Assembly: GCA_019649035.1 (NCBI GenBank)
Contig: BMAT01002238.1
Coordinates: 211,483 to 232,824, forward strand
Direction of reading: 5' to 3'
Origin: Elysia marginata
Taxonomy: Eukaryota; Mollusca; Gastropoda; Plakobranchidae
DNA length: 21,342 nucleotides
The notes under the pieces are model-generated. The model was given only the letters and a program-made list of their open reading frames with translations. It was not told the origin of the DNA and did not search any database. Positions 1 through 10,706 of this stretch are shown in pieces; within the stretch, counting starts at the first letter, position 1, and each line of letters begins with the position of its first letter. Position numbers and translations under genes: made by a program.

Positions 1-3000
1 CAATGATTTCCGCAAGTTCTCAGATGGAGTGTGTACCTCGTGCGTTACAAGTTTTCGGTGATAATTATAAATGTTTCTGCTGCAATAAGGTGTGAAATGT
101 GAAGCTGGTGAGGATGATTTTCACAAACATTATTTCTGTTTTTAGAGCCTAGATCTCAAATGAAAGGGTTTATGTAACTATTGATAATGACTTACAGAAT
201 CCACACACACACACATATAGAACATATGCATTTTTTAATTACCGCTGACATTAATTTGGTTGATGTACATTAAATGATTAACGCATGCAGCTTCCATTGG
301 TGATAAATTCTTTTGTCGGAACTTTCTATAAAATGTTCAGAAAAGAAGAATATCTAAAAGACGTACTCTATATAATTATGAGCCTCCTTGCTATTTCAAG
401 CGCTCCTTGTTTTAATACGTCAGCCATGAATTGATATAACTCGAACTCGTGCATATGCCCTAGGTAGCAAGAATATCTCGCATTACGTTTTTATTTTTTA
501 GAAGACATTATGGAGATAAAATTGTTGCACCCTGATAAGACGCATGACGGAGACAAGGACGTAATTCATTGTGATATGCGCCTTTTGGTCAGTTATGTTT
601 GGTCAATACATAAACATTCTGATATAAAAAAGAAGCAAATCGGCCGTTTAAGCACAATTCGCCTTTTTGTCAGTCTGTAAATATGTAATTTTAGAGAAAA
701 AACTAGTCGCATGTTTTCAAATTGTTGTAACTTTTTTATTATTAAATACAATGCCGATACCAGACCCGATCAGATAGCAAGATACACCTAAAGCTGTACT
801 GTCACGAGCTAACAAAGACAGAATTTTACGAAAATGCCGATATGCCACCTTTTCTAGAATAACGGAAGTATAATTATAATCTAGAAAAATTTCGGTGTTT
901 CACGGTCCACATGGAACACCTACTTTATTTAATTGTCTTCTTAAAGTTCAATGCGATGAGACAACATTTCTTTATTTTAAAAGGTATTGATAACAAAAAG
1001 AAAGGTGAAACATTTTGTAGTTTTTGACGAAGAATGCCTTGATGGGTGAGATAAGGAGTGACAATTCACACGGCAATGTCAACAAAAATGTACATTTAGT
1101 TCACACTTATTAAGCTATTAAACAAACACCGTGTAACTACCAAACCTTTCCTCCATCCTATTGGTAACAATACCTGTTTGAAATTTCTTCGCCTGCTTTC
1201 ATGGCGATTCGATTTCATAAAAAATCTTTGTACCTTTAACAATTCGTTTTTTAATGTAATGGACTTTCAGAATTGGACTACTTTTCTGATCAACCAGATT
1301 TTGTGTAGCTTCGATTCTTTCCCAAGTAAAATGCAGTCCTATTAAGATAAACTCTTTAAATAAAATAAATCTTGCAGTCTGGTCAACTATGGTTTAGTTT
1401 AACTGGACTCCATTACTGTGTGGTTCAGTCACATTTGTAATAAAGACAGCGTGATTTAGAACATTCGTTTCATTGCTTGCATTTTGTTTACATAAATGCC
1501 TTTCTTGAAAATTATTGCTAATTAGTGAAACCATTGAGTTGCAGTTTTTTTTGTTTTCCACGACACATTATCCGTCTGAGTTTATTTATTTGTATAAAGC
1601 CAAAATAACAGTTTGTGTGAGACCATAACATTTTAACCTAAATGATTATGTAGACTTAAATGTTGTTTGCTTGTTCGTTCCTTACCACCTCTTAAATTCC
1701 ATGAAGCTAATGCTTTTTCTGTTTTTTTCCCTAATTCAAAAACCCTCAGAAATAAAAAAAATATGTTCTTTCTGTATGTTATGACATATTTCAATTTCTT
1801 TATGGCGGTGTTTTTATTAGTCCCTAAAAACCCATATTTTTTCCTTGATCTGACATTATAGTGACAGAGTTTTATCAAAACTATTCATTACTTCACCAAT
1901 GTTTCCATTTCCATAAAGTTTTACAATGCCCAATACTCCATGTTTTCTTAAAATTTATTCCCGGAAAACTAAACATCAAACAAAATCACATAGTATATGA
2001 AATCTTCGTATAATTCGTTGTGAAAACAGCTTGTACAAGTACGTTTATCAAATTCCCGATATCCTTGTAAACCAATTTTAAAATGTTTGCTTCATTTTCA
2101 AAAACTGGTAAACTACTTGTTGTGTATACATTTTATCTAAAATTGACAAAGGAGATTCCGATCAGTATTTTCGTCACGGGCTAAACTAAACTGCAGCGGC
2201 TACGCGATTCTGCTTATGTTGGATAACCTAGTCCATCCAACATTAAAACAAGACTGGTTCAGTCAAGATCTTTAGACGTGGAGATTAAAACCTACTTTTA
2301 AAACTCATTTTTGATGAAGATACAAAAAGCCATAGTTGTCGTAATCATAAAAAAACAATAAAGTATTGGGAAGGAATAGACGTGTGTAGGTAGAAAAATG
2401 GATGTAGATTTACAATCAAGGACACCGCAGAGACAACAAAAGAGGAAAATGGAAACTTGCGGTTTTTTATTTTAAACAGGTCATAAGAATGTAAAACGAG
2501 AAAGACAGACAGAGAGGCAGAAGAACGCAGAGAATAGAGAGGTAGAAACTTTGATAAGTGCAATGAATATGAAGATCTATGGAAAACATTATGTGCCCCA
2601 ACGCAGAAAAAAATGACCTTTTTCATTACAGCCTTATCGGCCAATTCTTGTGTAATTGGTTTCAATGAGCTCAAAGATTATATTTTGAAAGATAATTGAT
2701 CAAGTAAAAAAGAACATGTCACGGCAAACCGTATAACTTATCTGATTGAGATAAGGAATAAGAAAACAAAAATTGATTTTAGTTTAAGAAGACATTAAAT
2801 GTATTTATTTTGAATATCATAAGAAGAACAGTGACTGGATGATAAGCTCGCAGTCTATGAACAAACTCATTGTAAGATTAAACATACTAAAGTAACAAAA
2901 ATCTACTTAAAATCTTTGGGAACTAAATCTTTTATTCAGGTAATATCAATATACAATTATACAAAAACATACTAAACATGATAAGCAGCATTTACACCGA

Positions 3001-3384
3001 AAAACGCTTAAGACTTAGAAATACTTTAGTGGTGGGGATGCTTTACAAAAACAATGAGTACTTTTGTAGTTTTTTAATATGTTTGATATGAGTTGTTTTA
3101 AAGCTCACGAAGAAAATCAGTGTCAAACAAGGCAAGTACACAGTCTCATACTCATAGAGTATATACAAAACAACACTGGCATCTCAATCCAAGCCCGCAC
3201 ATACAGATTCTAAAACGATGAAAGTTTCACACATACAGTTAATGCTGACAAAGTCTGTTTTATTTTACATTGAGAAATGAAAATTGAGCATTATTTTAAA
3301 GATACAAATATATAATACGTTTTAAGGAAGATACACATTATTACCTAGAATCAGGGAGGTATAACTTAAGAGATGATATTACAT
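1..3384. other. gene-free flank downstream of the bHLH gene
   Basis: AT-rich sequence with no recognisable coding region; the open frames of 60-110 codons are low-complexity and match no family I know. Relative to the minus-strand bHLH gene this is its 3' flank. It holds a short (CA)n run near 202-214, an 8-bp-stem hairpin at 2217-2242 and a purine-rich patch near 2490-2560. Several AATAAA words occur on the minus strand, so a longer 3' UTR cannot be excluded. Confidence 0.6.
2217..2242. repeat. short perfect hairpin
   Basis: TGTTGGAT at 2217-2224 is mirrored exactly by ATCCAACA at 2235-2242 across a 10-nt spacer. The surrounding 2180-2270 stretch is less AT-rich than its flanks, so it may be a scrap of an old mobile element, but no ends or target duplication are visible. 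Confidence 0.4.
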
Positions 3385-3422
3385 GGGAGAGAGAGAAAGA
3401 AAGAGAGAAAGAGAGAGAGGGG

Positions 3423-3455
<33 letters not shown>

Positions 3456-3459
3456 NNNN

Positions 3460-3502
<43 letters not shown>
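3385..3502 (+). repeat. (GA)n microsatellite with a 4-N gap
   Basis: A nearly pure GA/GAA array on the plus strand (CT on the minus strand), interrupted by four Ns at 3456-3459. The Ns are an assembly placeholder, so the true array length is unknown. It lies about 280-395 bp past the proposed bHLH stop codon, in the distal 3' UTR or just downstream. The open frames across it are artefacts of the dinucleotide repeat. Confidence 0.97.
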
Positions 3503-3540
3503 TACGATACAGGCGGTGTGCAGCAAACCACCCGAAATGA

Positions 3541-3546
3541 TTTATT
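3541..3546 (-). promoter_or_regulatory. candidate poly(A) signal for the bHLH gene
   Basis: TTTATT on the plus strand reads AATAAA on the minus strand, about 235 nt past the proposed stop codon. A GT-rich stretch (gggtggtttgctg) follows within 25 nt, as expected for a downstream element. Other AATAAA words lie further along, so the real end is uncertain. Confidence 0.3.
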
Positions 3547-3779
3547 TAACTATTTATATTGTGAAACACTTAAAATAATATTATCAAGGTATTTCACTAA
3601 GACTGGGTGGTTTCTTTTCAAGATTTGACAATAAACTAATTTGCCTGTGTATAGCAAAACATACATTCTTTCTCGTCATATGATAACACGACGTTCAGAC
3701 AAGAATATATAACGAGAGTAACAAATCATTATCTTATTTACATTAGTTTTAAATTACTCTTTGGTCGAGGTATCTCGTG

Positions 3780-3845
3780 TCATCTCCTGATTCCAATCTG
3801 CAGCGGATGGCGACTGTCTTTGAACATACAGCTGTCTTGTCTCAC
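3780..3845 (-). CDS. TCF15/SCX: proposed terminal coding exon of the paraxis/scleraxis-like bHLH gene
   Basis: This 66-nt segment would encode the last 21 residues and TGA stop: VRQDSCMFKDSRHPLQIGIRR. It follows a strong acceptor (ttttgttctctttag) with a CTAAC branch-point word about 29 nt upstream of the exon. It starts in phase 0, exactly the phase in which the exon at 18993-19198 ends. The tail resembles known family ends: vertebrate SCX finishes with a KDRDRKTAIRS-type sequence and human TCF15 has SCLK and a terminal RR. Here SC, a KDxR core and a terminal IRR are seen. Vertebrate orthologues, as I recall, also place a short last exon just after the CTFCL motif. Weak points are the 15-kb distance, the short length and that no transcript evidence is available. 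The other frames of this segment are also partly open. Confidence 0.55.
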   Translation of the reverse strand: MRQDSCMFKDSRHPLQIGIRR

Positions 3846-3882
3846 CTAAAGAGAACAAAATATCAAACCTTGTTAGCCTCAT
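3846..3882 (-). other. 3' splice site of the proposed terminal exon
   Basis: On the minus strand the order is a CTAAC branch-point word, a T-rich tract (gatattttgttctcttt) and TAG, directly before the exon at 3845. This is among the best-formed acceptors on the minus strand of this window. Confidence 0.5.
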
Positions 3883-4004
3883 AAGTTTTTAACATTAACA
3901 CAGATAAGAAAAATAGAGGGTGGCTTTTGAAGTGATTTAATTGGTAAATTTGGGACCACTTCATTAAATTACGTGCAGTTGTTTTATCCTAAACTCCAAG
4001 AAAA

Positions 4005-4165
4005 AAGAAAGAAGAAAAATGAAAAAAAAAACAAAACAAAAAACAAAACAAAACAAAACAATACAAAAACCAAAAAAAAACCAAACCAAAACAACCAAAA
4101 CCCAACTCGATATAGAATCGAGGAGTATTGCAAAAAAAAAAAGAAAAAAATAACAAAGACAAAAA
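4005..4165 (+). repeat. A/C-rich low-complexity tract
   Basis: Mostly AAAAC and poly-A runs on the plus strand. On the minus strand, the sense of the bHLH transcript, it reads TTTTG/poly-T. Open frames here (Lys/Asn/Thr-rich, or Phe-rich antisense) are compositional and not genes. It is one of seven similar tracts with A/C on the plus strand. Confidence 0.9.
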
Positions 4166-4519
4166 GCCATCGGAAAAAAACGAGCAACATATTTACAGAT
4201 GTTTAAATGGGGAATACAGGAGCGCACAGAATGAGAAAATCAATTTTCCATGACGAGCCAACATTTGAGATTGATCAGGGAAACACGCCAGCTGTATTAT
4301 ATCTGTATGTTCTATTTCTTCTAAACCCATCAGAAGTTCTATAGATCGGCTTGTACATGTAGTCAGCGCAATGTAAAAGTAGTAAGCATCAAATACACTA
4401 TTTAAACAAGTTCTATATCATAGCTTATTCTTGTCTATAACAATCATAATGATTTTCAAAACGCAAAGTTCTTACTGAACTGACAACTACTGCTATGTAA
4501 TTCTATTGCTCTTCCTAGT

Positions 4520-5065
4520 TATTAAAACAATTCTTTACTATGTTATCTATCTGCCTCTTATATCCCCACCATGCCAAACTGCCTGTTTTTCTTCAATTCT
4601 CTGCTTATTTCTTTTTTTCTTGTGTAAACATTTTCAGTCTATGTCTTTGTCTCCCAGCTTTGGTCTGTGTCATTTCCTTTTCTCTCTATCCTTTTCACGC
4701 TCATTCTACATTATTTTCTTTAGTTTCTAACGTATATCCCAACTTATACTTTACCAATTCGTTAGGCTGTTTATCCTCTCTGTCTGCGACTGTAAGACCG
4801 CCTTTCTCTCCATCATTATCCTCTATTTCTATCTGACTTACTTTCTTCTATATCTATTCCCCCCATACATTCCTTTTTTTCTTTTTTTTTCTTTCTCTTC
4901 TTTTGTATGACATGATTAAAAAAATAATTTTCAAAATGTTTCTTGTTTTTCTTGACCCATGTGTTTTCCCTACATCAAAACTTTCTCCTTAAGATCTCTT
5001 TTGTTCGCTTTCTACCCCTTAACTTCTCTCATTTTGTTTTCTCTATCAACATCGCTTTGCATACC
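4520..5065 (+). repeat. pyrimidine-biased tract (C/T on plus strand)
   Basis: Over 500 bp strongly biased to T and C on the plus strand, with no fixed period, as expected of an old decayed CT-type simple repeat. The two overlapping open frames at about 4506-4836 come from this bias and resemble no protein. Confidence 0.7.
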
Positions 5066-6390
5066 GACGCAAAAATCCACACCAAAAGATAACAACTTTA
5101 CTATAAATTTTTATCATCGGGAGGGATAGAGAATAAACTCACCTTGTACAGCAATATTAAACAGGAACCCCACCCTACCTCTAAAATAACCATAAAACAA
5201 ATGCAAAAAAACACAACCCTCTAAAAATAAAAAAAAATCTGCACTTACAAAATAACGTAACATTTACCTACGAGAACGTAAAATTCGTTGATTAAAAACA
5301 TGAGTTAAATATAGGTAAGCGCTCCACCAAGTTAAAAATAGGAATAAGAAAAGGTATGAAAGACGGCCAGAGAAGTATTATTACAATAACTTTTCAAGTG
5401 CACATTCAGTTACAGAAAAAAAAAACTTTATTCATTCTACCGACAACTATATTAGGGCCTATATGATATCATAATTTTTAAATCTTAGGCCACCAAACAG
5501 TGCCGTTTTTTTAGAAAAATTCTTTCACAGTTTTGTCACTTCTGTAGAACCCAAAGTTCATTAAAATCTTCTTATTTTTCAAAGCAAGATGCGTTGTCCA
5601 CACCGTACAATCCAAACTTTGTGTTATCACCGCGTCTCGCTCACCGGGATTCATGCCCATGTTTAGCGCTTCTCGCCTCTTGCCTGTGTTTAGACAGCTG
5701 CTAAATTTATGAAAAGCTCGTCAGTATTCCTTTCATCTTGGCAACCTCGGCAGCGATGCGGGTCGCTTAAGTCTGCTGCTACCAGTCAAAGTAGACCCGG
5801 GCAGGAGGAAAACGCAACATTTTCTCACATAGATGAAGGACTTTGCCGTAAGAATTTGACTTCAGAAACCTTAAGAACGTCTCCAAAATTAACAATTTTA
5901 CTTCATTTGCGGAAATTTCAAAATAGTCAAAAAGAGTCCTACATAATATATTCTAACGGATATAATTCAAAATATTTAAAATAAATTGTAATTCAAGCCC
6001 ATAAACTATTAAGGGCTGAATTAGTAAAACCAAACCAAACTTTACGGGAAATGGGTACACGGGTACTTTTTTTTTACGTCACACGTTCAATACTATTACT
6101 GTTATGCTATATCTATGGTGTTATTGCGAATGTTAACTTTAAACTGAAAAATGACTGTGCGTACCTGGTGACCCATAACTTTATCTAGTTGATTTGAAAA
6201 CTATAAAGTCGTTAAAGTACATCTAGTCAAAACATCTTCGCTCAAACATGGAAGAAAAATAAAGAAAACGAGAACCGACTGTTTCCACACATCGAGAGTA
6301 TGATTAACTAACACTGCGACCTGCGAGAACCAATTTCAGCCGGGTTGAGCGAGCCTTTTCACTGTGATGAATAGACCTCTCGGAACTCAC
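5066..6390. other. intron sequence, no gene recognised
   Basis: AT-rich with a more balanced island around 5590-5850. The 91-codon plus-strand open frame at 5709-5984 matches no family I know and has no convincing splice context. A CAGCTG E-box lies at about 5695-5700, but such words are frequent by chance. Confidence 0.5.
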
Positions 6391-6448
6391 CCCAAACTCT
6401 ATTGGCTGTGGCGGTCGCAGGCTGAGAAAGATTAGTGTGTTCCCCATC
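6391..6448 (-). other. possible cassette exon (58 nt), unproven
   Basis: On the minus strand a long T-rich acceptor (cctgtttgtttttctag) precedes 58 nt that end at a GTGAGT donor. The segment is open in phase 0, which could follow the bHLH exon, and it ends in phase 1. Including it would shift the terminal exon at 3780-3845 into a different open frame and lose its resemblance to family C-termini. It may be an alternative exon, an unrelated transcript or chance. The 130-codon minus-strand open frame at 6304-6696 covers it but matches no known protein. Confidence 0.2.
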
Positions 6449-7106
6449 CTAGAAAAACAAACAGGAGAAGCTAATTGCCAGCTTTTCCCGGAGTGTTTTG
6501 TGTTGCTGAGGCACCGAGATGCTTTTTTAGAATGTGATAACAACTGGCGTTTGCTAAGGCTTCTGCAATGATACTGTGTTCTCGTGATAAAGAAAACAAG
6601 CTCAGGGACCCACATTGAAACCAGTGCTAGATCCCGCTGACACAGGTTGAACAATTGAATATTCAAAGATACCCGAAGACCTCCATTGCTTTGCACGATA
6701 AATTAATTTTTGTTTCTTAGCATTCGCGTACAGCTTCTTCTATTATGATTGATATCAGATTCATTGCTACAACAGTATTATTACATTTGTTTTATGCCTC
6801 AGAAATCATTGGGGAGATTAGTTATACTTCAAAATATTTGAAGCAGAAATTCATATTATTACTAATGTAAAAAGCTTTGCATATGAAATGAATATGCTTT
6901 GAAAAAATTGTGTTTGTAAACATATTTGTTATAATCAAAAGATGAAAATATCTGTTTTGTTATGTTTTTTTCTTTATTAGAGATAGGTCTTTGGCTAGAC
7001 CGCCAAAATAGAGGCCCAAATTGCAAGTCTGAATATATATCACAATCTTCAGTTTTCAAATTTTTTTTTCTGTTGTAAGACATGAATTTGTACCATCATT
7101 TTCACC
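6449..7106. other. intron sequence, no gene recognised
   Basis: The first 250 bp are the less AT-rich remainder of the 6290-6700 island; the rest is AT-rich. The 73-codon minus-strand open frame at 6862-7083 is Asn/Lys/Phe-rich and looks random. Confidence 0.5.
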
Positions 7107-7160
7107 TTACCCCCCAAAAAAAAACCCCTAAAAAAACACGAAACAAAAACAACTTACAAA
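7107..7160 (+). repeat. A/C-rich low-complexity tract
   Basis: Poly-C and poly-A runs followed by aaacaaaaacaac, A/C on the plus strand. Same type as the tracts at 4005, 9631, 10668, 14053, 15547 and 18793. Confidence 0.8.
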
Positions 7161-8087
7161 AAAGTGCATCGCCAGTTCGTTTACATTACTAACAGTTTTC
7201 CTTGAAAAGTCACAAGAAAAACTAACAACACAGTCGTCCAATTTTTTAAGAACTAAATCTCCAACCACCGTCAAATCTATAATGGTACATGTACATGTGT
7301 CGGACGAAATGAATGCTTAATCTGTTACGTTAAAAAGCACAGAGCTTTAAAAAATCAAATTATATTTGACTAGCGCATCATTGGAGACACTAAAACCTTT
7401 GACTTTCACACTTCGCTTCAGGAATAACCCTTTCTTTGGTGAACTTTTGTTTTCTAAAGCATCGCAATTTTTCACATATTTTATACTCTTTATTAAAATA
7501 CGTTGAGATTTTTAAAAGTAATTCAAAGTCTTTGCCCCCACCCCCCCAACTCGCCCTACATAAGAATCGAAGCTCTTTTTTGTTTATGATGATGCTACTA
7601 CAGTAAGAGCAGGTTAAAACAAGAGACCACCCTCTCTACCCCTCTCTTTGGTTGTAGATTAAGATTTTACTCCTCTATCCAATTCTCCCCAACTCTCAGT
7701 TGCATGCTTATTCATTCAGTTCCCTTATTAGCTTTTTCAGAAGAAAAAAAAGCAGTAATACAACTGATCTATATACACTGTACTATAAACTGTTCTCAGT
7801 TTTCACCACAAAACAAGTTGAGTGACAAAGCAAGCGTATCGTCCGTTCCGGATGAATTCCAGGAACGTCTTTGAAGACAAGTAGGCGATCCTGTCATTCC
7901 AAGCATGGGAACTTAGCACGAGAGAAAATTAGTTTCGAATCGGCATTAGCGTCGAGTGTGATACATTGAGACTGGTCTTGTTGCTGTCTTCTACATTCTC
8001 ATTAGCAGATTGTGTCACTGCAGATTGCGGTATTGGTCAGCGCACGTTGCTAGTATTATAAGGTCGGCTGCTAAATTATGTATCAGA
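7161..8087. other. intron sequence, nothing recognised
   Basis: AT-rich DNA with short C-runs near 7535-7547 and a T/C-rich patch at 7620-7735. No gene, RNA or mobile element was identified before the minisatellite begins. Confidence 0.5.
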
Positions 8088-8853
8088 CTTTTATATAAGT
8101 TCCTCGAAACCTCTACTGTACTGTGTGGTGTTATCAGACTTTCATATCAGTTCCTCGACACCTCTACTGTACTGTGTGGTGTTATCAGACTTTCATGTAA
8201 GTTCCTCGACACCTCTACTATACTGTATGGTGTTATCAGACTTTCATATAAGTTCCTCGACACCTCTACTATACTGTATTATGTTATCAGACTTTTATAT
8301 AAGTTCCTCGACACCTCGACTATACTGTATGGTGTTATCAGACTTTTATATCAGTTCCTCGACACCTCTACTATACTGTCTGGTGGTATCAGACTTTTAT
8401 ATCAGTTCCTCGACGCCTCTACTATTCTGTATGGTGTTATCAGACTTTTATATCAGTTCCTCGACACCTCTACTATACTGTATGGTGCTTTCAGACTTTT
8501 ATATCAGTTCCTCGACACCTGTACTATACTGTATGGTGGTATCAGACTTTTATATCAGTTCCTCGACGCCTCTACTATACTGTATGGTATTATCAGACTT
8601 TTATATCAGTTCCTCGACACCTCTACTATACTGTATGGTGCTTTCAGACTTTTATATCAGTTCCTCGACACCTCTACTATACTGTATGGTGGTATCAGAC
8701 TTTTATATCAGTTCCTCGACGCCTCTACTATACTGTATGGTGTTATCAGACTTTTATATCAGTTCCTCGACACCTCTTCTATACTGTATGGTGTTATCAG
8801 ACTTTTATATCAGTTCCTCGACACCTCTTCTATACTGTAACTATGGTGTTTAG
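8088..8853 (+). repeat. 51-bp minisatellite, 15 units, with a 153-bp higher-order pattern
   Basis: Fourteen full units and one nearly complete unit of 51 bp stand in perfect register; each carries the words cagactttta, cagttcctcgacacctct and tatactgtatggtg with a few substitutions. Because 51 is a multiple of 3 and the unit lacks stops in two forward frames, both stay open through the array (276 and 242 codons). One reads LLYQFLDTSTILYGVIR per unit. They are very unlikely to be genes: the two frames are equally open, substitutions show no preference for silent positions, and the array ends without a coding context. Units 1-5 are the most diverged (tgtgtgg, ttcat, ataag variants). Units 6-13 follow a three-unit cycle of variants. 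The last unit carries a 4-nt insertion just before the array stops. Confidence 0.97.
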
Positions 8854-9630
8854 TGAATTGTAGTCCCTGACAATAAACCGAGCCACAGTAATAAGAAAAA
8901 GCCGTGAGTTGAAAATCCCCACGCTCAGGTTGAATGGTGCGCCACGAATATACGTATCATGCAACATCCAGAAACATTTAGGGTGATGGCAATTTACCTG
9001 GTTCTATTGAATAAATGAATCTGCTTTCTAGTTAGCTGCAGGGGCATGTGTTTTCGGCAAATAGAAATGATCAGAAACGAGAAACTAAACTGCAAAGTTC
9101 CTTTGAGTTAGAAATTGTAAAAAACTTTTTAAATACTGAAAACGTGATTTGATCTAAAGTATGAAATTAATATAGATTATTTCAACGAAGTTTTGTGTAA
9201 CTCACAAAAATTCTTAGGGATTTTGCCAACGCAAAAGAACACTAATCTAAATTTGCACCATTTAGGTAGAGGTAAAAAATATATATAAAATATGTGTTGA
9301 AGTTATTTTACTGCAAACTCACTGAAGTTGCAGCAAAACACGCAAGCTTAGAAAACGTCTGTCAAGTCCGATGTTTCAGGACGTAGCTAGGATTTTTTGT
9401 CTTTTTGCTTCAATTCCGTTTTTTAAGTTCCGGTGAAGAAAACACTCACACAAGCAACTGATGGGCGAAGATGAAAAATATTGCTCAATAGAAACGGATC
9501 AGTGCATTTCACATGGCTGAAAAACATGTTTAAACCAAACGAAAATAAACAGTTTGAGTTTGATTTTCAAATCTGGTTACATTACATTAAATGTGTTAGT
9601 TTAAAGAAATTCATCCAGTAACAAAGCTGC
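8854..9630. other. intron sequence, nothing recognised
   Basis: AT-rich single-copy-looking DNA directly after the minisatellite. No open frame, splice pair or repeat worth noting. Confidence 0.5.
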
Positions 9631-9698
9631 ACCAAAAAAACCCACCAAAAACAAAAACTACGACAACAACAACAATACAAAACAAAAAACCCCCACCT
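9631..9698 (+). repeat. A/C-rich tract with (CAA)n
   Basis: Runs of cccaccaaaaacaaaaac, then (CAA) units and a C-run, A/C on the plus strand. Confidence 0.85.
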
Positions 9699-10667
9699 AT
9701 CACAGCAATAAAAAGAACAAACCAGCGTATTAGGTTGAGGTCTGATAGCAAACTTATAATTTGCATATCAGTACAGCTAAACAAAATTGCTTGGAAAAAT
9801 TTGGCTGCTTTGACTCAAATTTTGTGTTTTCATGCTCTCTGAACCTGGGCCTCTAGAACGTAATCTGCAGGCAGGTGGCAGTTCTTTACTATAGTTATGC
9901 CGAGATGCTAGCTGGAAACGACTATAGTATGAGAGGCTTTCAATCCGTGGTGACCACTTGACCGAAACGTCAGCTGCTAGTGGCGGGAGAAGCTTGCAGA
10001 GAAGATCAAAAGTCTACACCAATGATGGGAATGTGTGGGTGAGTTGTTGACTGAGCACATGTGCGTGGGTGCCCGTGTCATTGCCTTTTGACTGCAATGC
10101 TCAGGAAACAATTCATGATGTATTTCCGCTCATAACCTCAACAACTATCTCTGGATGGAATTTCAGTGTTAATGTCCAGATGTAGTTAATTTTTTAACTA
10201 CACTTTTCGTTTTAATTATAGATTCCTTATGAAATCACAACTGAGTGGCTGAGATGCATTATTTTATTCCTGACTGTATACTAACTTTCGGTAATCTTGC
10301 TCGGCCGATTGGTAGAACCGTGTATTTATGACCATAGACGTAATGACACAGAACATGCTAATAACACACAGTGCTTTGCTGTCTCTAGCCTACCTTCTAA
10401 ATAAGACTAGTGCTCGAACATTAGGAAATGAGGTGAAAAATTAGCCACTTAAAGCTGATACATTGTCATTTAATTTTTATGTGTGTTTATTTTTTTAAAG
10501 TTTTTGAAACCCACTAACGGTGCCAATAACAAGATCTTGAAAAAAAATGGCCTATCCTTGAAATTGAACTTGTTCTTGCAAATAAAATGTATTTTCCAAT
10601 CCAACCCTAATCAGCACAAAGATAATGTCACAATCTAATGGTGGTCAAGTGACATACCATCAATTTG
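9699..10667. other. intron sequence, no gene recognised
   Basis: The part at 9840-10080 is less AT-rich and includes the phrase gaccgaaacgtcagctgc near 9960, which recalls sequences common in dispersed invertebrate repeats; no element could be delimited. The rest is AT-rich and featureless. Confidence 0.4.
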
Positions 10668-10706
10668 ATTGGAAAAAAAACAAAATCAAAGGAAAAAAAA
10701 ACGAAA
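10668..10706 (+). repeat. A-rich/A-C tract
   Basis: Two poly-A runs joined by caaaatcaaagg and ending in cgaaacc. Same orientation as the other A/C tracts. Confidence 0.7.

Noticed and set aside
3973-4227. Open frames on both strands at 3964-4227
   Set aside because: Produced by A/C-rich low-complexity DNA; no domain and extreme composition.
5709-5984. 91-codon plus-strand frame
   Set aside because: Second half is AT-driven, no homology recognised and no splice context.
9925-9980. Possible hammerhead-ribozyme or Penelope-type repeat remnant around gaccgaaacgtcagctgc
   Set aside because: The GAAAC part is present but no CTGATGA box or matching stem II can be drawn, and no element ends are visible.
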